64,000 nt of DNA from Bradyrhizobium acaciae. GTDB taxonomy: Bacteria > Pseudomonadota > Alphaproteobacteria > Rhizobiales > Xanthobacteraceae. How positions within the stretch are numbered: position 1 is the stretch's first letter; each line of letters opens with the position of its first letter. The notes beneath the pieces are model-generated. The model did not search any database. It was not told the DNA's origin and was given only the letters and a program-made list of their open reading frames with translations. The position numbers were made by a program, and so were the translations under genes. Where the stretch lies: assembly GCF_020889785.1 (NCBI RefSeq), contig NZ_JACMYK010000023.1, positions 1-64,000 of the forward strand, read 5' to 3'. Shown here one piece after another: positions 19,648-29,477 of the stretch.

Positions 19648-20311
19648 GGATCATATACCCCGCGCCGCGGATGGTATGCAGCAGCGGCCGCTCGAAACCC
19701 TTGTCGATCTTGGAGCGCAGCCGCGAGATGTGGACGTCGATGACGTTGGTCTGCGGATCGAAGTGATAATCCCAGACATTCTCGAGCAGCATCGTACGCG
19801 TCACCACCTGGCCTGCATGCTTCATCAGATACTCGAGCAGGCGGAATTCGCGCGGCTGCAGGGTCAGCTCATCCTTGCCGCGGGCGACGCGGTGCGACAG
19901 CCGGTCGAGCTCGAGGTCGCCAACCTTGTAGGTAGTCTCCTCGGCCGGCCCGACATTGCGCCGCGACAGCACCTCGACGCGCGCGAGCAGTTCGGCGAAG
20001 GAATACGGCTTCGGCAGATAGTCGTCGCCGCCAGCGCGCAGGCCCTTGATGCGGTCATCGACCTGGCCGAGCGCCGAGAGGATCAGGACCGGTGTCCGGT
20101 TGCCCTTGTCGCGCAAATTGCCGATCAGCGACAGCCCGTCGCGCTTCGGCAGCATGCGATCCACGACCAGCACGTCGTAATCGCCGGATTCGGCCATCGA
20201 CAGCCCCTCCTCGCCGTCGGAGGCGAGATCCGCGATATAGCCGACTTCACGGAATGCCTTGACCAGATAGTCGGCTGACTCGCGGTCGTCTTCGATGATC
20301 AGGATACGCAT
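19631..20311 (-). CDS. OmpR-family response regulator
   Basis: A 226-aa regulator with a receiver domain (acidic pair E7-D8-D9, phosphoacceptor D51 in VVDRMLP, K101 region in YLPKPYSF) and an OmpR/PhoB winged-helix DNA-binding domain from about residue 128 (LTLQPREFRLLEYLM, VIDVHISRLRSKID). The start at 20311 begins the receiver exactly (MRILIIEDD). It is cotranscribed with the kinase gene that follows. DegP is encoded 266 bp upstream on the same strand. Confidence 0.9.
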   Translation of the reverse strand: MRILIIEDDRESADYLVKAFREVGYIADLASDGEEGLSMAESGDYDVLVVDRMLPKRDGLSLIGNLRDKGNRTPVLILSALGQVDDRIKGLRAGGDDYLPKPYSFAELLARVEVLSRRNVGPAEETTYKVGDLELDRLSHRVARGKDELTLQPREFRLLEYLMKHAGQVVTRTMLLENVWDYHFDPQTNVIDVHISRLRSKIDKGFERPLLHTIRGAGYMIRDGIR

Positions 20312-20577
20312 TTGCGGAGCGGTTGCGGTCACGGGAATGGGCCCTCTGTCAGCATGGCGCGGCCGGCCTGCACATGCAAGACGACCGCGCGTATTCTCGA
20401 ATTGTTGGGAAAAAGTGGGCGGTGAAGCTGGGGGACTCCACCGCCCTGAGACCTTCCGACGGAGGGGGGCATATTCCATCGAAAGGCAACATAGGGAGCG
20501 AGCAAGGGGCCCGCCCCCCGGAAAGCGCCGTCGGCGGGGGCGACTAATGCCGGCGACGCTCTCCAACTCATAGATAG

Positions 20578-22164
20578 TTATCCCTTGGCCAGCGGCACTG
20601 CCACAAAGCGCGACGAACCGCCGCTCTTCACGCGCATGAGAACGCTGTTCTTGTTGTCATTGCGCGCCGAGGTGATCGCATCGCGCACCTCACCGGCGGT
20701 GCCGACGGACTTGCCGGCGACCTCGAGAATCACGTCGCCTTCCTTGAAGCCCCGCTCAGCGGCAGCACTCTTGGGATCGACTTCGGTCACGACAACGCCT
20801 TCCTTGCCGGCGCCGGCCACGCTGTTGGCAGGCGCCACGGTGAGGCCCAGCTTCGGCACGTCGGTGCCACGGGACGAATTGCCCTTGTCGCTGTTGTCGG
20901 TATCAGCCTTGGCTTCCAGGCTGTTCGGCAACTGGCCGAGCGTGATGCTGACGGTCTTGTCCTGACCCTTGTGCAGCACGTTCAGCTTCACGGCATTGCC
21001 GGGCGCGAGGCCGCCGATGGTGCGGGCGAGTTCGCGCGCATCCTTCACCGGCTCGCCATTGACGGCGGTGATGACGTCACCGGACTCGATGCCGGCCTTG
21101 GCCGCTGGGCCGTTGGCCTGCGGTTCGGCGACCAGCGCGCCTTCGGCCTTCTTCATGCCGAGGCTGTCGGCAATATCAGAGGTCACCGGCTGGATCTGGA
21201 CGCCGATCCAGCCACGGCTGACCGAACCCTTGTCCTTCAGCTGGGCAACCACGCTCTTGACGGTCTGGGCCGGGATCGAGAACGCGATGCCGACGCTGCC
21301 GCCGGACGGCGAGTAGATCGCCGTATTGACGCCCATCACCTCACCGGACACGTCGAACGCCGGACCACCCGAATTGCCCTTGTTCACGGGCGCATCGATC
21401 TGGATGAAGTCGTCATACGGGCCGTTGCCGATGTCGCGGCCGGAGGCGGAGACGATGCCCGCGGTCACGGTGCCGCCGAGGCCGAAGGGATTGCCGACCG
21501 CCAGCACCCAGTCGCCGATGCGCGGCTTGCTGTCGGAGAGTTTGGCGAACTGGAAGTTCGAGCCGCCCTCGACCTTGATCAGCGCGAGGTCGGTGCGCGG
21601 ATCGGTGCCGATCACCTTGGCGGAATAGGTCTTGCCGTCGTCGGTCGTGACTTCGACCTTGTCGGCGCCGTCGACGACGTGATTGTTGGTCACGGCAAAG
21701 CCGTCAGCCGAGATGAAGAAGCCGGAGCCTTGGCCCGTCACCACTCCACCGCCACGCGGTCCACCGCGCAGACCCGGGGGCAAGCCATCCGGACCGCCGA
21801 AGCGGCGGAAGAAGCGCTCCATCGGCGAACCCGGCTGGAACGGCGAATCCTCGTTATTGCCGCTGTCGTCCTTGGCGACCTTCTCGCGAATGTTGACCTT
21901 GACCGAGATCACCGACGGCTTCACGCGCTCGACGATGTCGGCAAACCCGACCGGCTGCTGAACCTTCTTGACCTCGTTGTTGACCTGCGCATGCGCAGGC
22001 GTCGAGAACAGGTCGGCGGGATTGTGGGTGGGGCTGAGGCCGTAGGTGGCGGCACCGAGGCCGGCCACAACCGACGCCATCAGCGCGAGTTTGCGGACAG
22101 AGAACAGCGAGCGCTTCGGCGCCTTGTAGGACGGCAGGGTCGAGAGGTCGGGACGGTCGGTCAT
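20578..22164 (-). CDS. degP: periplasmic serine protease, DegP/HtrA (Do) family
   Basis: A 528-aa protease and chaperone for misfolded envelope proteins. A membrane-targeting segment lies at about 25-45 and ends at a STPAHAQ-type cleavage site. The trypsin-like domain shows the triad His162 (TNNHVVDGAD), Asp192 (PRTDLALIKV) and Ser265 (NKGNSGGPAF). Two PDZ domains follow, at about 310-400 and 430-525. A glycine-rich insert (about 130-145) precedes the protease core. It lies between the ccm genes and the two-component system, all on the minus strand. Confidence 0.95.
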   Translation of the reverse strand: MTDRPDLSTLPSYKAPKRSLFSVRKLALMASVVAGLGAATYGLSPTHNPADLFSTPAHAQVNNEVKKVQQPVGFADIVERVKPSVISVKVNIREKVAKDDSGNNEDSPFQPGSPMERFFRRFGGPDGLPPGLRGGPRGGGVVTGQGSGFFISADGFAVTNNHVVDGADKVEVTTDDGKTYSAKVIGTDPRTDLALIKVEGGSNFQFAKLSDSKPRIGDWVLAVGNPFGLGGTVTAGIVSASGRDIGNGPYDDFIQIDAPVNKGNSGGPAFDVSGEVMGVNTAIYSPSGGSVGIAFSIPAQTVKSVVAQLKDKGSVSRGWIGVQIQPVTSDIADSLGMKKAEGALVAEPQANGPAAKAGIESGDVITAVNGEPVKDARELARTIGGLAPGNAVKLNVLHKGQDKTVSITLGQLPNSLEAKADTDNSDKGNSSRGTDVPKLGLTVAPANSVAGAGKEGVVVTEVDPKSAAAERGFKEGDVILEVAGKSVGTAGEVRDAITSARNDNKNSVLMRVKSGGSSRFVAVPLAKG

Positions 22165-22334
22165 GTCTTGAAATCTCCAGGGCCAGAATCATTCGGTGCG
22201 GGGCAAGCACCTGATGCGTCTGAACATGGGGTCATCAGCCTTACGGCGCGCTGGCTGCGGAATTAAACTTTGGTAATCGAGCCGACCCGGGCTGCGGCAG
22301 AATAGCGCGGGCAAATAAACGACTTAGTAAGGAA

Positions 22335-22844
22335 CTAAAGCGGCTTGTCCGGCGCGGATTCCACCGCCAGCAGCCGTTCCAGCCGCGCCTGCTCGTCGGA
22401 CGTCAATGCGGGGCTGGAATCGCCCCCGGCAGCGGCCGGATCTGCCTTGCGGCGCCCGAAGCGCCAGAGCGCAAAACCGCCCAGCAAGAGCGCCAGCGGC
22501 GGGGTCAGCCACAGCACCAGCGTATGCTCGTTGAGGCGCGGCTTCAGCAGCACGAATTCGCCGTATCTGGCCACCAGGAAATCGATCACCTGGCGGTCGC
22601 TGTCGCCGGCCGAGATGCGTTCGCGCACCAGCAGGCGGAGGTCGCGCGCCAGCGGCGCCTCCGAATCATCGATCGACTGGTTCTGGCAGACCATGCAGCG
22701 CAGCTCTTTGGAGAGCTCCCGCGCCCTCGCCTCCTTCGCCGGATCCGCCATGATCTCGTCGGGCAGCACGGCGCGGGCCGGCATCGCACCGAGCATCAGG
22801 GTTGCCGCAAGTACGGCGGCTGCAAGAGCGCGCGACCGCATCAC
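22335..22844 (-). CDS. ccmH: cytochrome c maturation protein CcmH
   Basis: A 169-aa membrane-anchored thiol protein (cycL in Bradyrhizobium) that reduces apocytochrome c before haem attachment. It has a signal segment at the N-terminus, the redox motif RCMVCQNQSI (C-x2-C), and one C-terminal span around residues 105-125 (VLWLTPPLALLLGGFAL). Its ATG overlaps the end of ccmF by 4 bp. It is last in ccmI-ccmE-ccmF-ccmH. Confidence 0.94.
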   Translation of the reverse strand: MMRSRALAAAVLAATLMLGAMPARAVLPDEIMADPAKEARARELSKELRCMVCQNQSIDDSEAPLARDLRLLVRERISAGDSDRQVIDFLVARYGEFVLLKPRLNEHTLVLWLTPPLALLLGGFALWRFGRRKADPAAAGGDSSPALTSDEQARLERLLAVESAPDKPL

Positions 22845-24826
22845 TCGGCCGCCTGCAAGGCGCGCACGGCGGCTTTAGCCGGCTTCGGCGCGCCGACCCG
22901 CAAGCGGCGGTCGGACAACGACAGCAGGCCGCCGAACGCCATCAGCACCGGCCCCCACCAGATCATCAGCACCAGCGGCTTGTGATAGATGCGCACCGCG
23001 ATGGTGCCGTCGGCCGAGGTATCACCTAACGATATGTAGAGCTGGCTGGCGCCGCGGGTCAGCAGCGCGGCCTCGGTGGTCGAGGCGCCGCGGGTAGTGA
23101 AGTTGCGCTTCGACGGGGTCATCACGCTGACCTTCTCGCCGTCACGCGTCACGGTGAATTGCGCGACCATCTCGCGGAAGTTCGGCCCCTGCCGCGGGTT
23201 CAGGCCATCGAGCCGCAGCTCGTAGCCGGCGACGCGGGCGACGTCGTCCGGCTTCATGGAGCCGATATATTCGCTGTTCCAGGTGGTCTCGCAGACGATC
23301 CCGATCAGGGCTATGCCGAGACCGGCATGCGCAAACGCCGTGCCCCAGGTGGCACGCGGCAGACCGCGGGCACGGCGCAGCGAGAGCGACAGCGGAATCC
23401 GGAACAGCGCGATGCGTTCGGCGAGATCGCACAGCGCGCCCATGATCACGAACGCCGCAAGCCCGATCGCAAGCGGCGCCAGGGTCGCGCCGCCATGGGT
23501 CCACGCAAGCACCAGCGCGATGGCAACCAGGGCGGTGATGCCGGCGACCATCAGCCGCTGCGCCGCGCCGAGCAGGTCGCCGCGCTTCCAGGCCAGCAGC
23601 GGCCCGAACGGCACCGCGAGCAGCAGCGGCACGAACAACGGCGCAAAGGTGAAATTGAAGAACGGCGCGCCGACCGAGATCTTCTCGCCGGTCAGGACCT
23701 CGAGCGCCAGCGGATACAGCGTGCCGATGAACACCGTCGCGCACGCCGTGGTCAGCAGCAGATTGTTGAGCACCAGCGCGCCTTCACGCGAGATCGGCGC
23801 GAACAGCCCGCCCTGCTTCAGCGCCGGCGCGCGCCAGGCATAGAGCGACAGGCTGCCGCCAATGAAGACGAACAGGATCAGCAGAATGAACACGCCGCGC
23901 GTCGGATCGGTGGCGAAGGCGTGAACCGACGTCAGCACGCCGGAGCGCACCAGGAAGGTGCCGAGCAGCGACAGCGAGAAGGTCAGGATCGACAGCAGGA
24001 CGGTCCAGACCTTCAGCGCGCTGCGCTTCTCCATCACCAGCGCCGAATGCAACAGCGCAGTGCCGGCCAGCCACGGCATCAGCGAGGCGTTCTCGACCGG
24101 ATCCCAGAACCACCAGCCGCCCCAGCCGAGCTCGTAATAGGCCCAGTAGGAGCCCATCGCGATGCCGAGCGTCAGGAAGATCCACGCCATCAGCGTCCAC
24201 GGCCGCACCCAGCGCGCCCAGGCGGCGTCGATCCGCCCTTCCAGCAGCGCCGCTACCGCGAACGAGAACGAGATCGAGAAGCCGACATAGCCGAGATAGA
24301 GCATCGGCGGATGCACCGCGAGGCCGATGTCCTGCAGCACCGGATTGAGGTCGCGTCCCTCGATCGGCGGATTGGCGATACGCAGGAACGGATTCGAGGT
24401 GATCAGGATGAACAGATAGAAGGCGCTGGCGACCCAGGCCTGCACCGCCAGCACATGCGCGCGCAGCGACAGCGGCAGATTGTTGCCGAAGGCGGCGACC
24501 AGGCCGCCGAACAGCGCCAGGATCGACACCCACAGCAGCATCGAGCCTTCATGGTTTCCCCACACGCCGGTGATCTTGTAGAGCAGCGGCTTCAGCGAAT
24601 GCGAATTCTCGTAGACATTGGCGACCGAGAAATCCGAGGTGACGTGCACGGTCACCAGCGCGGCGAACGAGGCCGCGACGAACAGCAATTGGGCGAGCGC
24701 GGTCGAGCGCGCGACGTTCATCAGCGCCGCATCGCGCCAGCGCGCGCCGACGATCGGCACGATGGACTGGATCAGCGCAAGCGCGAGAGCGAGCACCAGG
24801 GCATAATGTCCGCTTTCGGCGATCAC
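22841..24826 (-). CDS. ccmF: haem lyase subunit CcmF
   Basis: A 661-aa polytopic membrane protein (cycK) that transfers haem from CcmE to apocytochrome c. The signature tryptophan-rich WWD domain is visible as [19 protein letters not shown], and conserved histidines fall in loops ([12 protein letters not shown]). About 14-15 hydrophobic segments are present. The start is GTG at 24826, overlapping the ccmE stop by 4 bp. Confidence 0.96.
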   Translation of the reverse strand: MIAESGHYALVLALALALIQSIVPIVGARWRDAALMNVARSTALAQLLFVAASFAALVTVHVTSDFSVANVYENSHSLKPLLYKITGVWGNHEGSMLLWVSILALFGGLVAAFGNNLPLSLRAHVLAVQAWVASAFYLFILITSNPFLRIANPPIEGRDLNPVLQDIGLAVHPPMLYLGYVGFSISFSFAVAALLEGRIDAAWARWVRPWTLMAWIFLTLGIAMGSYWAYYELGWGGWWFWDPVENASLMPWLAGTALLHSALVMEKRSALKVWTVLLSILTFSLSLLGTFLVRSGVLTSVHAFATDPTRGVFILLILFVFIGGSLSLYAWRAPALKQGGLFAPISREGALVLNNLLLTTACATVFIGTLYPLALEVLTGEKISVGAPFFNFTFAPLFVPLLLAVPFGPLLAWKRGDLLGAAQRLMVAGITALVAIALVLAWTHGGATLAPLAIGLAAFVIMGALCDLAERIALFRIPLSLSLRRARGLPRATWGTAFAHAGLGIALIGIVCETTWNSEYIGSMKPDDVARVAGYELRLDGLNPRQGPNFREMVAQFTVTRDGEKVSVMTPSKRNFTTRGASTTEAALLTRGASQLYISLGDTSADGTIAVRIYHKPLVLMIWWGPVLMAFGGLLSLSDRRLRVGAPKPAKAAVRALQAAE

Positions 24827-25320
24827 CGCATGGCTCCCTGGGTCGGCGCCGCAGAGGCGCTCGGCATATCGCCCGGCTTCTTGCCGTAATCGTCCTTCCA
24901 GTGGCCCTGCTTCTTCAGTGCATCGGCGACGTCCTTCGGCATGTAGGTCTCGTCATGCTTGGCGAGCACGGTGTCGGCGCGGAACACGCCCGACGCATCG
25001 AGCGCGCCTTCCGCAATGACGCCCTGCCCCTCGCGGAACAGGTCCGGCAGGATGCCCTTATAGGCGACCGGCAACGTCGCGCCGCCGTCGCCGACGGTGA
25101 AGGTCACCGCGAGGTTGTCGCCGCGCTTGAGCGAGCCTTGTTCGACCAGGCCGCCGAGGCGGAAGCGCTTGCCCGGACCGAGATGCTTTTCGGCGACCAT
25201 CGACGGCGTCGAGAAGAACACGATGGAATCGCGTAGCGCGTTCAGCACCAGGCCCGCGGCGATCGCGAGCACGACGAGCGCGCAGCCGATCAGTGTCAAA
25301 CGCCGTTGCTTCCTGGTCAT
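24823..25320 (-). CDS. ccmE: haem chaperone CcmE
   Basis: A 165-aa periplasmic haem chaperone anchored by an N-terminal span (residues 8-28). The haem-binding motif [11 protein letters not shown] holds the histidine that bonds covalently to haem and the downstream tyrosine ligand. Known as cycJ in Bradyrhizobium. It lies 59 bp after ccmI and overlaps ccmF. Confidence 0.95.
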   Translation of the reverse strand: MTRKQRRLTLIGCALVVLAIAAGLVLNALRDSIVFFSTPSMVAEKHLGPGKRFRLGGLVEQGSLKRGDNLAVTFTVGDGGATLPVAYKGILPDLFREGQGVIAEGALDASGVFRADTVLAKHDETYMPKDVADALKKQGHWKDDYGKKPGDMPSASAAPTQGAMR

Positions 25321-25379
25321 GGTCTATCCTTGCGCATGACGTCATCCGAAAACCGCGGTGCACTTTTCGGCGTCATGCT

Positions 25380-26510
25380 CTATCCATCCAACCCGAGATT
25401 CTTCAGCCCTTCATTGAGCTGACGCAATCGGTCCGCATCGTTGGCGACAGCCTGACGGGCATCGGCGAGCGCGCTCATCGCCTTGTCGCGCTCCCCCATC
25501 ACGAGATAGGCGCGGACCAGCCGCAGCCAGCCTTCGACGTCGTCGCCGTTGGTCTTCAGCCGCGTCGCCAGCCGATCGACCATGCCCTTGATCATGGTGC
25601 CGCGATCGGCCTCGCTCATGTCCTTGGCCGCCGCCACCGCGCCGTCAGGCAGCCTCGGCGCGCTGACGCCCGGTGGGACGTCTGGCACGCTGCCGCCGAC
25701 CCGAACCAGCGCGGCCTGTACCAGAGGCCGCCACGGCGCGTCGGATGGCCCCTTCGCCAGCATCTTCTGCCAGAGCGCCGCGGCGTCGGCCTTGCGGCCG
25801 TCCTGCTCGGCGGCGAGGCCGAGGAAATAGTTCGCCTTGGCATCGTCGCCATTCAGCGCGACCGCGCGCTCGAACTCCGCTTTGGCCTCCGCGGTGACGA
25901 CGCCGCCGGCGCTCCCCATCAAGGCCTCGCCGAGATCGGCGCGGCGATCGGCGCTGTCGCCGGCATAGGTGATGGCGTTGCGATAGGCGCGCACCGCGTC
26001 ATCGTAGCGGCCGAGCCGCGACAGCACCGGCGCCAGCACCGTCCAGCCGCGGCCATCGGTCGGGTTCTTCTCCAGATGGGCCTCGACCTGCGCGACCAGA
26101 TTGGTGAGCGGCTGGTTGGCATCGGCCACCCGGCTGCGCTCGGCCAGCGGAAAGTCGCCGAGGCGTGGCGAGCCAAGCGCGAGATAGAAACCCGACGCAA
26201 TCACCGGCAATCCGACCAGCGCGACGATCGCGGCAGTCCGTCGCAGGTTGAGACTGCCCTGCACCGGCTCTTCACGTCCGCTCTGGTCGGCGGCGGCAAG
26301 CAACCGGCGGCTGATCTCGATCCGCGCAGCATCAGCCTCGGCGGCGCCGATGATCCCTGAGGCCATGTCGCGATCGATTTCGGCGAGCTGGTCCCGGTAG
26401 ACCACGACCTCGCTGCCGCCCGAGTCCGCCCGCTCGCGGCGGCTGAGCGGCCACAGCACGGCAAAGATCGCCGCGACCGTCATCAGCGCGAACACAAACC
26501 ACAGCGTCAT
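25380..26510 (-). CDS. ccmI: cytochrome c maturation protein CcmI (TPR chaperone)
   Basis: A 376-aa protein (cycH) that holds apocytochrome c for the haem lyase. An N-terminal span (MTLWFVFALMTVAAIFAVLWPL), the DQLAEIDRDMASGII segment typical of CcmI, a second span at about 95-115, and a TPR-rich periplasmic domain (GRGWTVLAPVLSRLGRYDDA) are visible. The ATG at 26510 is preferred over an upstream in-frame codon at 26546 because it starts the first span. First gene of the ccm operon. Confidence 0.92.
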   Translation of the reverse strand: MTLWFVFALMTVAAIFAVLWPLSRRERADSGGSEVVVYRDQLAEIDRDMASGIIGAAEADAARIEISRRLLAAADQSGREEPVQGSLNLRRTAAIVALVGLPVIASGFYLALGSPRLGDFPLAERSRVADANQPLTNLVAQVEAHLEKNPTDGRGWTVLAPVLSRLGRYDDAVRAYRNAITYAGDSADRRADLGEALMGSAGGVVTAEAKAEFERAVALNGDDAKANYFLGLAAEQDGRKADAAALWQKMLAKGPSDAPWRPLVQAALVRVGGSVPDVPPGVSAPRLPDGAVAAAKDMSEADRGTMIKGMVDRLATRLKTNGDDVEGWLRLVRAYLVMGERDKAMSALADARQAVANDADRLRQLNEGLKNLGLDG

Positions 26511-26944
26511 CAAGCGGTTCCCGGATGGAACGGCGGCTTCCGGCAAGCCACCTTAGAATCGCTTTACACCACCGGCGGCGAGCCCGGCAATTGACAATTA
26601 CTGGATCGACCGAAGGTCGAAATCGGGCGATTTTCCGGTGCCGTCCCGGCGGTATTGCACCGGTGTCTCGGAGCGAAGGCGCGCGCCACCAAAATATCGA
26701 AAACAACCCCATGCACAGTAGCCGACTGGCGCCGGCGCTCGATTGACGGTTGACACGTCGGGCAACTCAAGTGCACACTTCCATTATTCCGAAATATCGC
26801 AAAGGGTTGTCGTCCCGCCTTGGCGGGGTCGTTGGTTCGCGTTGAAATGCTCGCGAACTAGGGTGCATCTAATTGTTGACCCATGGGATTGTCCGGCGGT
26901 GCTTCCCCTCAGGGCGCGACTTTGCAATTAAATGAACTGTCACC
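26511..26944. other. intergenic region at the ccm/accessory boundary
   Basis: No convincing gene in either strand. It must hold the ccmI promoter. A short CCCGCC/GGCGGG hairpin occurs near 26814-26828. Base composition becomes more AT-rich toward the right, where the next gene is unlike its neighbours. Confidence 0.4.
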
Positions 26945-27640
26945 GTGATCGGACAACAACTGAAGACGTCGCCGATGAAATCGAGAGTCGTTGAATTTCG
27001 GACCGCGTTCGAGGCCCTTGGATATCGGAGAACGCCTGAGTACGAGGTCTTTGGCAAAGGTGATCTTTGGTACATTTTTGACGGAAGCACGTCGGGGGTC
27101 ACCCATGTCGCTTACTTGGCATACAAGCCTGCACTGCGTGCGTATGCTCCCCAGTTCGGGGTGTTCAACGCTGCCTCGCGGACGAAAGTCATGGCTGCAT
27201 TGCCGGCGATTTTTCCGTATCTCCACCCGACGTTTGGAAACGATACTTGGCCCTTAAGTCGGCGGCCGTGCTGGACCCTTTTTGACGCGGCACGCCAACT
27301 TGGCTGGCAGAGAATGTGTGTGCCAGACCCTCAGGCTCCGGATAGTTGGCCAATCCGTCTGAACGAAATGGTGGAGGAGCTTCTCAAGCCGACATTCTGG
27401 TCAATCGAAACCCCATCCGGAATCAAGGCTTTGCTCCTGAAAGGAAAAAAGAAGTTCGAATGGACCGTTAGCTACTCAGTGTTGCGCGTTGCAGAAATTG
27501 TCGCACTCGCCAAGTCTTTATCGTGCGATGAGAACTCCATCAGAAAGAGACTGGCGGAGCACGAGTCCAATATCGTACGGGATATGTATGGGTCGAAAGA
27601 CTTTAATGAAATGCTCGGTAGGTTCCTGCGTACGATATAG
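26945..27640 (+). CDS. hypothetical protein, accessory
   Basis: I do not recognise this protein (231 aa from GTG at 26945, or 221 aa from ATG at 26975). It has no signal peptide or membrane span. It is fairly basic, with aromatic-rich stretches (GKGDLWYIFDG, GNDTWPLSRRPCWTLFDAARQLGW) and a helical C-terminus. Its codon use is visibly less GC-biased than the neighbouring operons and it stands alone between opposed transcription units, which is compatible with recent acquisition. No function is proposed. Confidence 0.65.
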   Translation: MIGQQLKTSPMKSRVVEFRTAFEALGYRRTPEYEVFGKGDLWYIFDGSTSGVTHVAYLAYKPALRAYAPQFGVFNAASRTKVMAALPAIFPYLHPTFGNDTWPLSRRPCWTLFDAARQLGWQRMCVPDPQAPDSWPIRLNEMVEELLKPTFWSIETPSGIKALLLKGKKKFEWTVSYSVLRVAEIVALAKSLSCDENSIRKRLAEHESNIVRDMYGSKDFNEMLGRFLRTI

Positions 27641-27759
27641 TGTGACTTGAATTCGGAGATGGCCCCGGAATCCTGCACAGGACGACAGGTGGAAATTGCG
27701 GTGATTGGCCATCACTGCAATTCCTTGTTCTTTCCCGCCCGTTATTGTCCGCGGAACTG

Positions 27760-29154
27760 CTACCCCGCCCGCGACGACTTCCGCTCGCCGGTCACGGCAT
27801 TCTCCGCCGCCCGGTTCATCAACGAGGCGTAGTCGTGGCCGAACAGCACCTCGCAGAAGCGGATCGCGGCCTTGACCTGCTGCTGGCGGAAGGCGCGGAC
27901 CCGGGCGTCGCCGCCGCGCAGTGACTGCACCAGGCCCTCGGTCGACTGCTCGACGTAATGTTGCAGGTCGGAGAAGGTCCGCAGCGTCACCTCGTTGATG
28001 GCGAGCTCGCTGGCATAGGTGCGGCACACCGCGACGAAATCGATCAGGGCGGCGGCGTCCTCGACCTCGGACGCATCGATCTTGGCGCCGGCCGTGATGT
28101 CCTTGTCGGCACGCTGGCGCAGGATGCGGCGGACCCGGCCCGGCACGCTGTCGATCTCCGATTGCAGCGCGTTCGAGGTGTCGGCGCGAACCGAGGTCAG
28201 CTGGCGGCCCCAGGTGGAATCGTTGCGCAGGTCGAGCTCGGTGCGCAAGCCGCGGACACCGTCATGCAGGGTCTTGAGCTGCTCGCCGACATAGTCGAAA
28301 TGTCCGCGCCTGATGTCGGTGCGCAGACAGGCCGCGACGAACGACAAATCATGCAGCGCGATGGTGACGGCAATGCCATAGGGCGTTGCCGCAACCCGCA
28401 ACTCGTCGTCGGAGGCCGCCATCTTGATGGCGAGGCGAATGATCTGCCAGGGCGCAGCGAGCCGCTGCGCGATCAATGACAACGCGAACGGCAGCAGCTG
28501 CGGCGTCTGGAGCGACGGCAGCTTGAGCGCCTCCATCGCGGAGGCGATCTGGGAATCGGCAAACACCCGGATCTGACTCGGCAGCCGGCTGCCGAGGGTT
28601 TCCAGGGCTTCACGGGCCTGCAGCACAAGACCGATCGGCAGCAGGTCCTCGACCACGCTCGGCGGACCGACGCGCGACAGTGCGCGCTGACGGTCGTCCT
28701 GCGAAGGCCCGGCGATCTTGAGGATGGCTTCCGCAGCCGCCAGCTGGAACTTGCGCGCGGCGATCTCGATCGGCCCGCTCTCGGTGGCCGCCGCCAGCGC
28801 CGCCTCGAATTGACGGGCCGCCTCGGGCGCGCCCTCGCGGGCCAGCCACTGCCAGATCGGCAGCAACGAGGCACGCCGGAGCTGGCCGGGGCGGGTCGGG
28901 AAATTGGTCTCGGCAAGGAACGGCTCCAGCGGCCGGAACAGCAGCCGCGCCGGATCGTCGCTGCGCGGCTCGATCTGCTCGTCCGCCTCTGCCCCGCGCA
29001 CGATCTTGCGCAGCTGCTCCAGCACCAGATTGGCGATCGCGACATCATCGCCGCGTTCGACGGCGCGCTCCAGCTCCCGCATCAGCAACGCCTGCGATTG
29101 CGGCGGAAGCTGCGCGAGATAATCCCTCAGCCGCTCGATCGATTTCTGGCTCAT
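27760..29154 (-). CDS. conserved hypothetical protein, largely alpha-helical
   Basis: A 464-aa cytoplasmic protein, mostly predicted helix by eye, with no clear catalytic motif and no signal peptide or span. The chosen start (MSQKSIERLRDYLAQLPP) begins an amphipathic region; the frame is open further upstream to 29388, but that stretch looks non-coding and overlaps repeat-like DNA. Codon use is typical for this chromosome, so it is likely a native gene. Single transcription unit, function unknown. Confidence 0.75.
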   Translation of the reverse strand: MSQKSIERLRDYLAQLPPQSQALLMRELERAVERGDDVAIANLVLEQLRKIVRGAEADEQIEPRSDDPARLLFRPLEPFLAETNFPTRPGQLRRASLLPIWQWLAREGAPEAARQFEAALAAATESGPIEIAARKFQLAAAEAILKIAGPSQDDRQRALSRVGPPSVVEDLLPIGLVLQAREALETLGSRLPSQIRVFADSQIASAMEALKLPSLQTPQLLPFALSLIAQRLAAPWQIIRLAIKMAASDDELRVAATPYGIAVTIALHDLSFVAACLRTDIRRGHFDYVGEQLKTLHDGVRGLRTELDLRNDSTWGRQLTSVRADTSNALQSEIDSVPGRVRRILRQRADKDITAGAKIDASEVEDAAALIDFVAVCRTYASELAINEVTLRTFSDLQHYVEQSTEGLVQSLRGGDARVRAFRQQQVKAAIRFCEVLFGHDYASLMNRAAENAVTGERKSSRAG

Positions 29155-29290
29155 GCGCCCGGTCGTGAAAGCTTGGTGCCCGGCAAACGCCGCAGCCCGT
29201 CCGCCCGCGATGATAGAGGTCGGCGCGTTAAGAAGCCGTTTAGGAATGATGGCGGCGCCGAAGCGAGTGCCAGGGCGCGTACTGGGACGC

Positions 29291-29314
29291 CCGCTTTCAG
29301 GGGCGAAGCAGACA
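29291..29314. repeat. degenerate TCCGCT...AGCGGACA repeat copy
   Basis: CCGCT, a spacer, then AAGCAGACA matches the consensus of the copy at 30334-30358 (TCCGCT, spacer rich in G/C, AAGCGGACA) with a few changes. The half-sites are inverted. Confidence 0.4.
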
Positions 29315-29438
29315 CGCGACCTGATGTCCAGGGATATCGGCTTGTGACCCCATCGCGACAAATCCAGCAGGGCTCGCATAGGTCTCATCTCTGAGGCAGA
29401 GCCGACGTGATTTGCTCACCGCAAGTATTACGGCTCGT

Positions 29439-29454
29439 GACCCTTAAGCGACAT
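29439..29454. repeat. degenerate half-copy of the same repeat
   Basis: GACCCTTAAGCGACAT closely resembles GACCCGTAGCGGACAT at 30390-30405. It lies 24 bp beyond the 3' end of the ModA-like gene. Confidence 0.4.
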
Positions 29455-29477
29455 CGCGTCGAAATAACGGGAAGCGA

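Larger units (their letters stand above)
29155..29477. other. intergenic region with degenerate repeat copies
   Basis: No gene supported. It holds two degenerate members of the repeat family also found at 30.3 and 31.2 kb (see 29291 and 29439). The open frames that cross it are most simply explained as translations of repeat DNA. Confidence 0.45.

Noticed and set aside
26814..26828. short CCCGCC/GGCGGG hairpin as a terminator
   Set aside because: No T-run on either side and no gene ending nearby.
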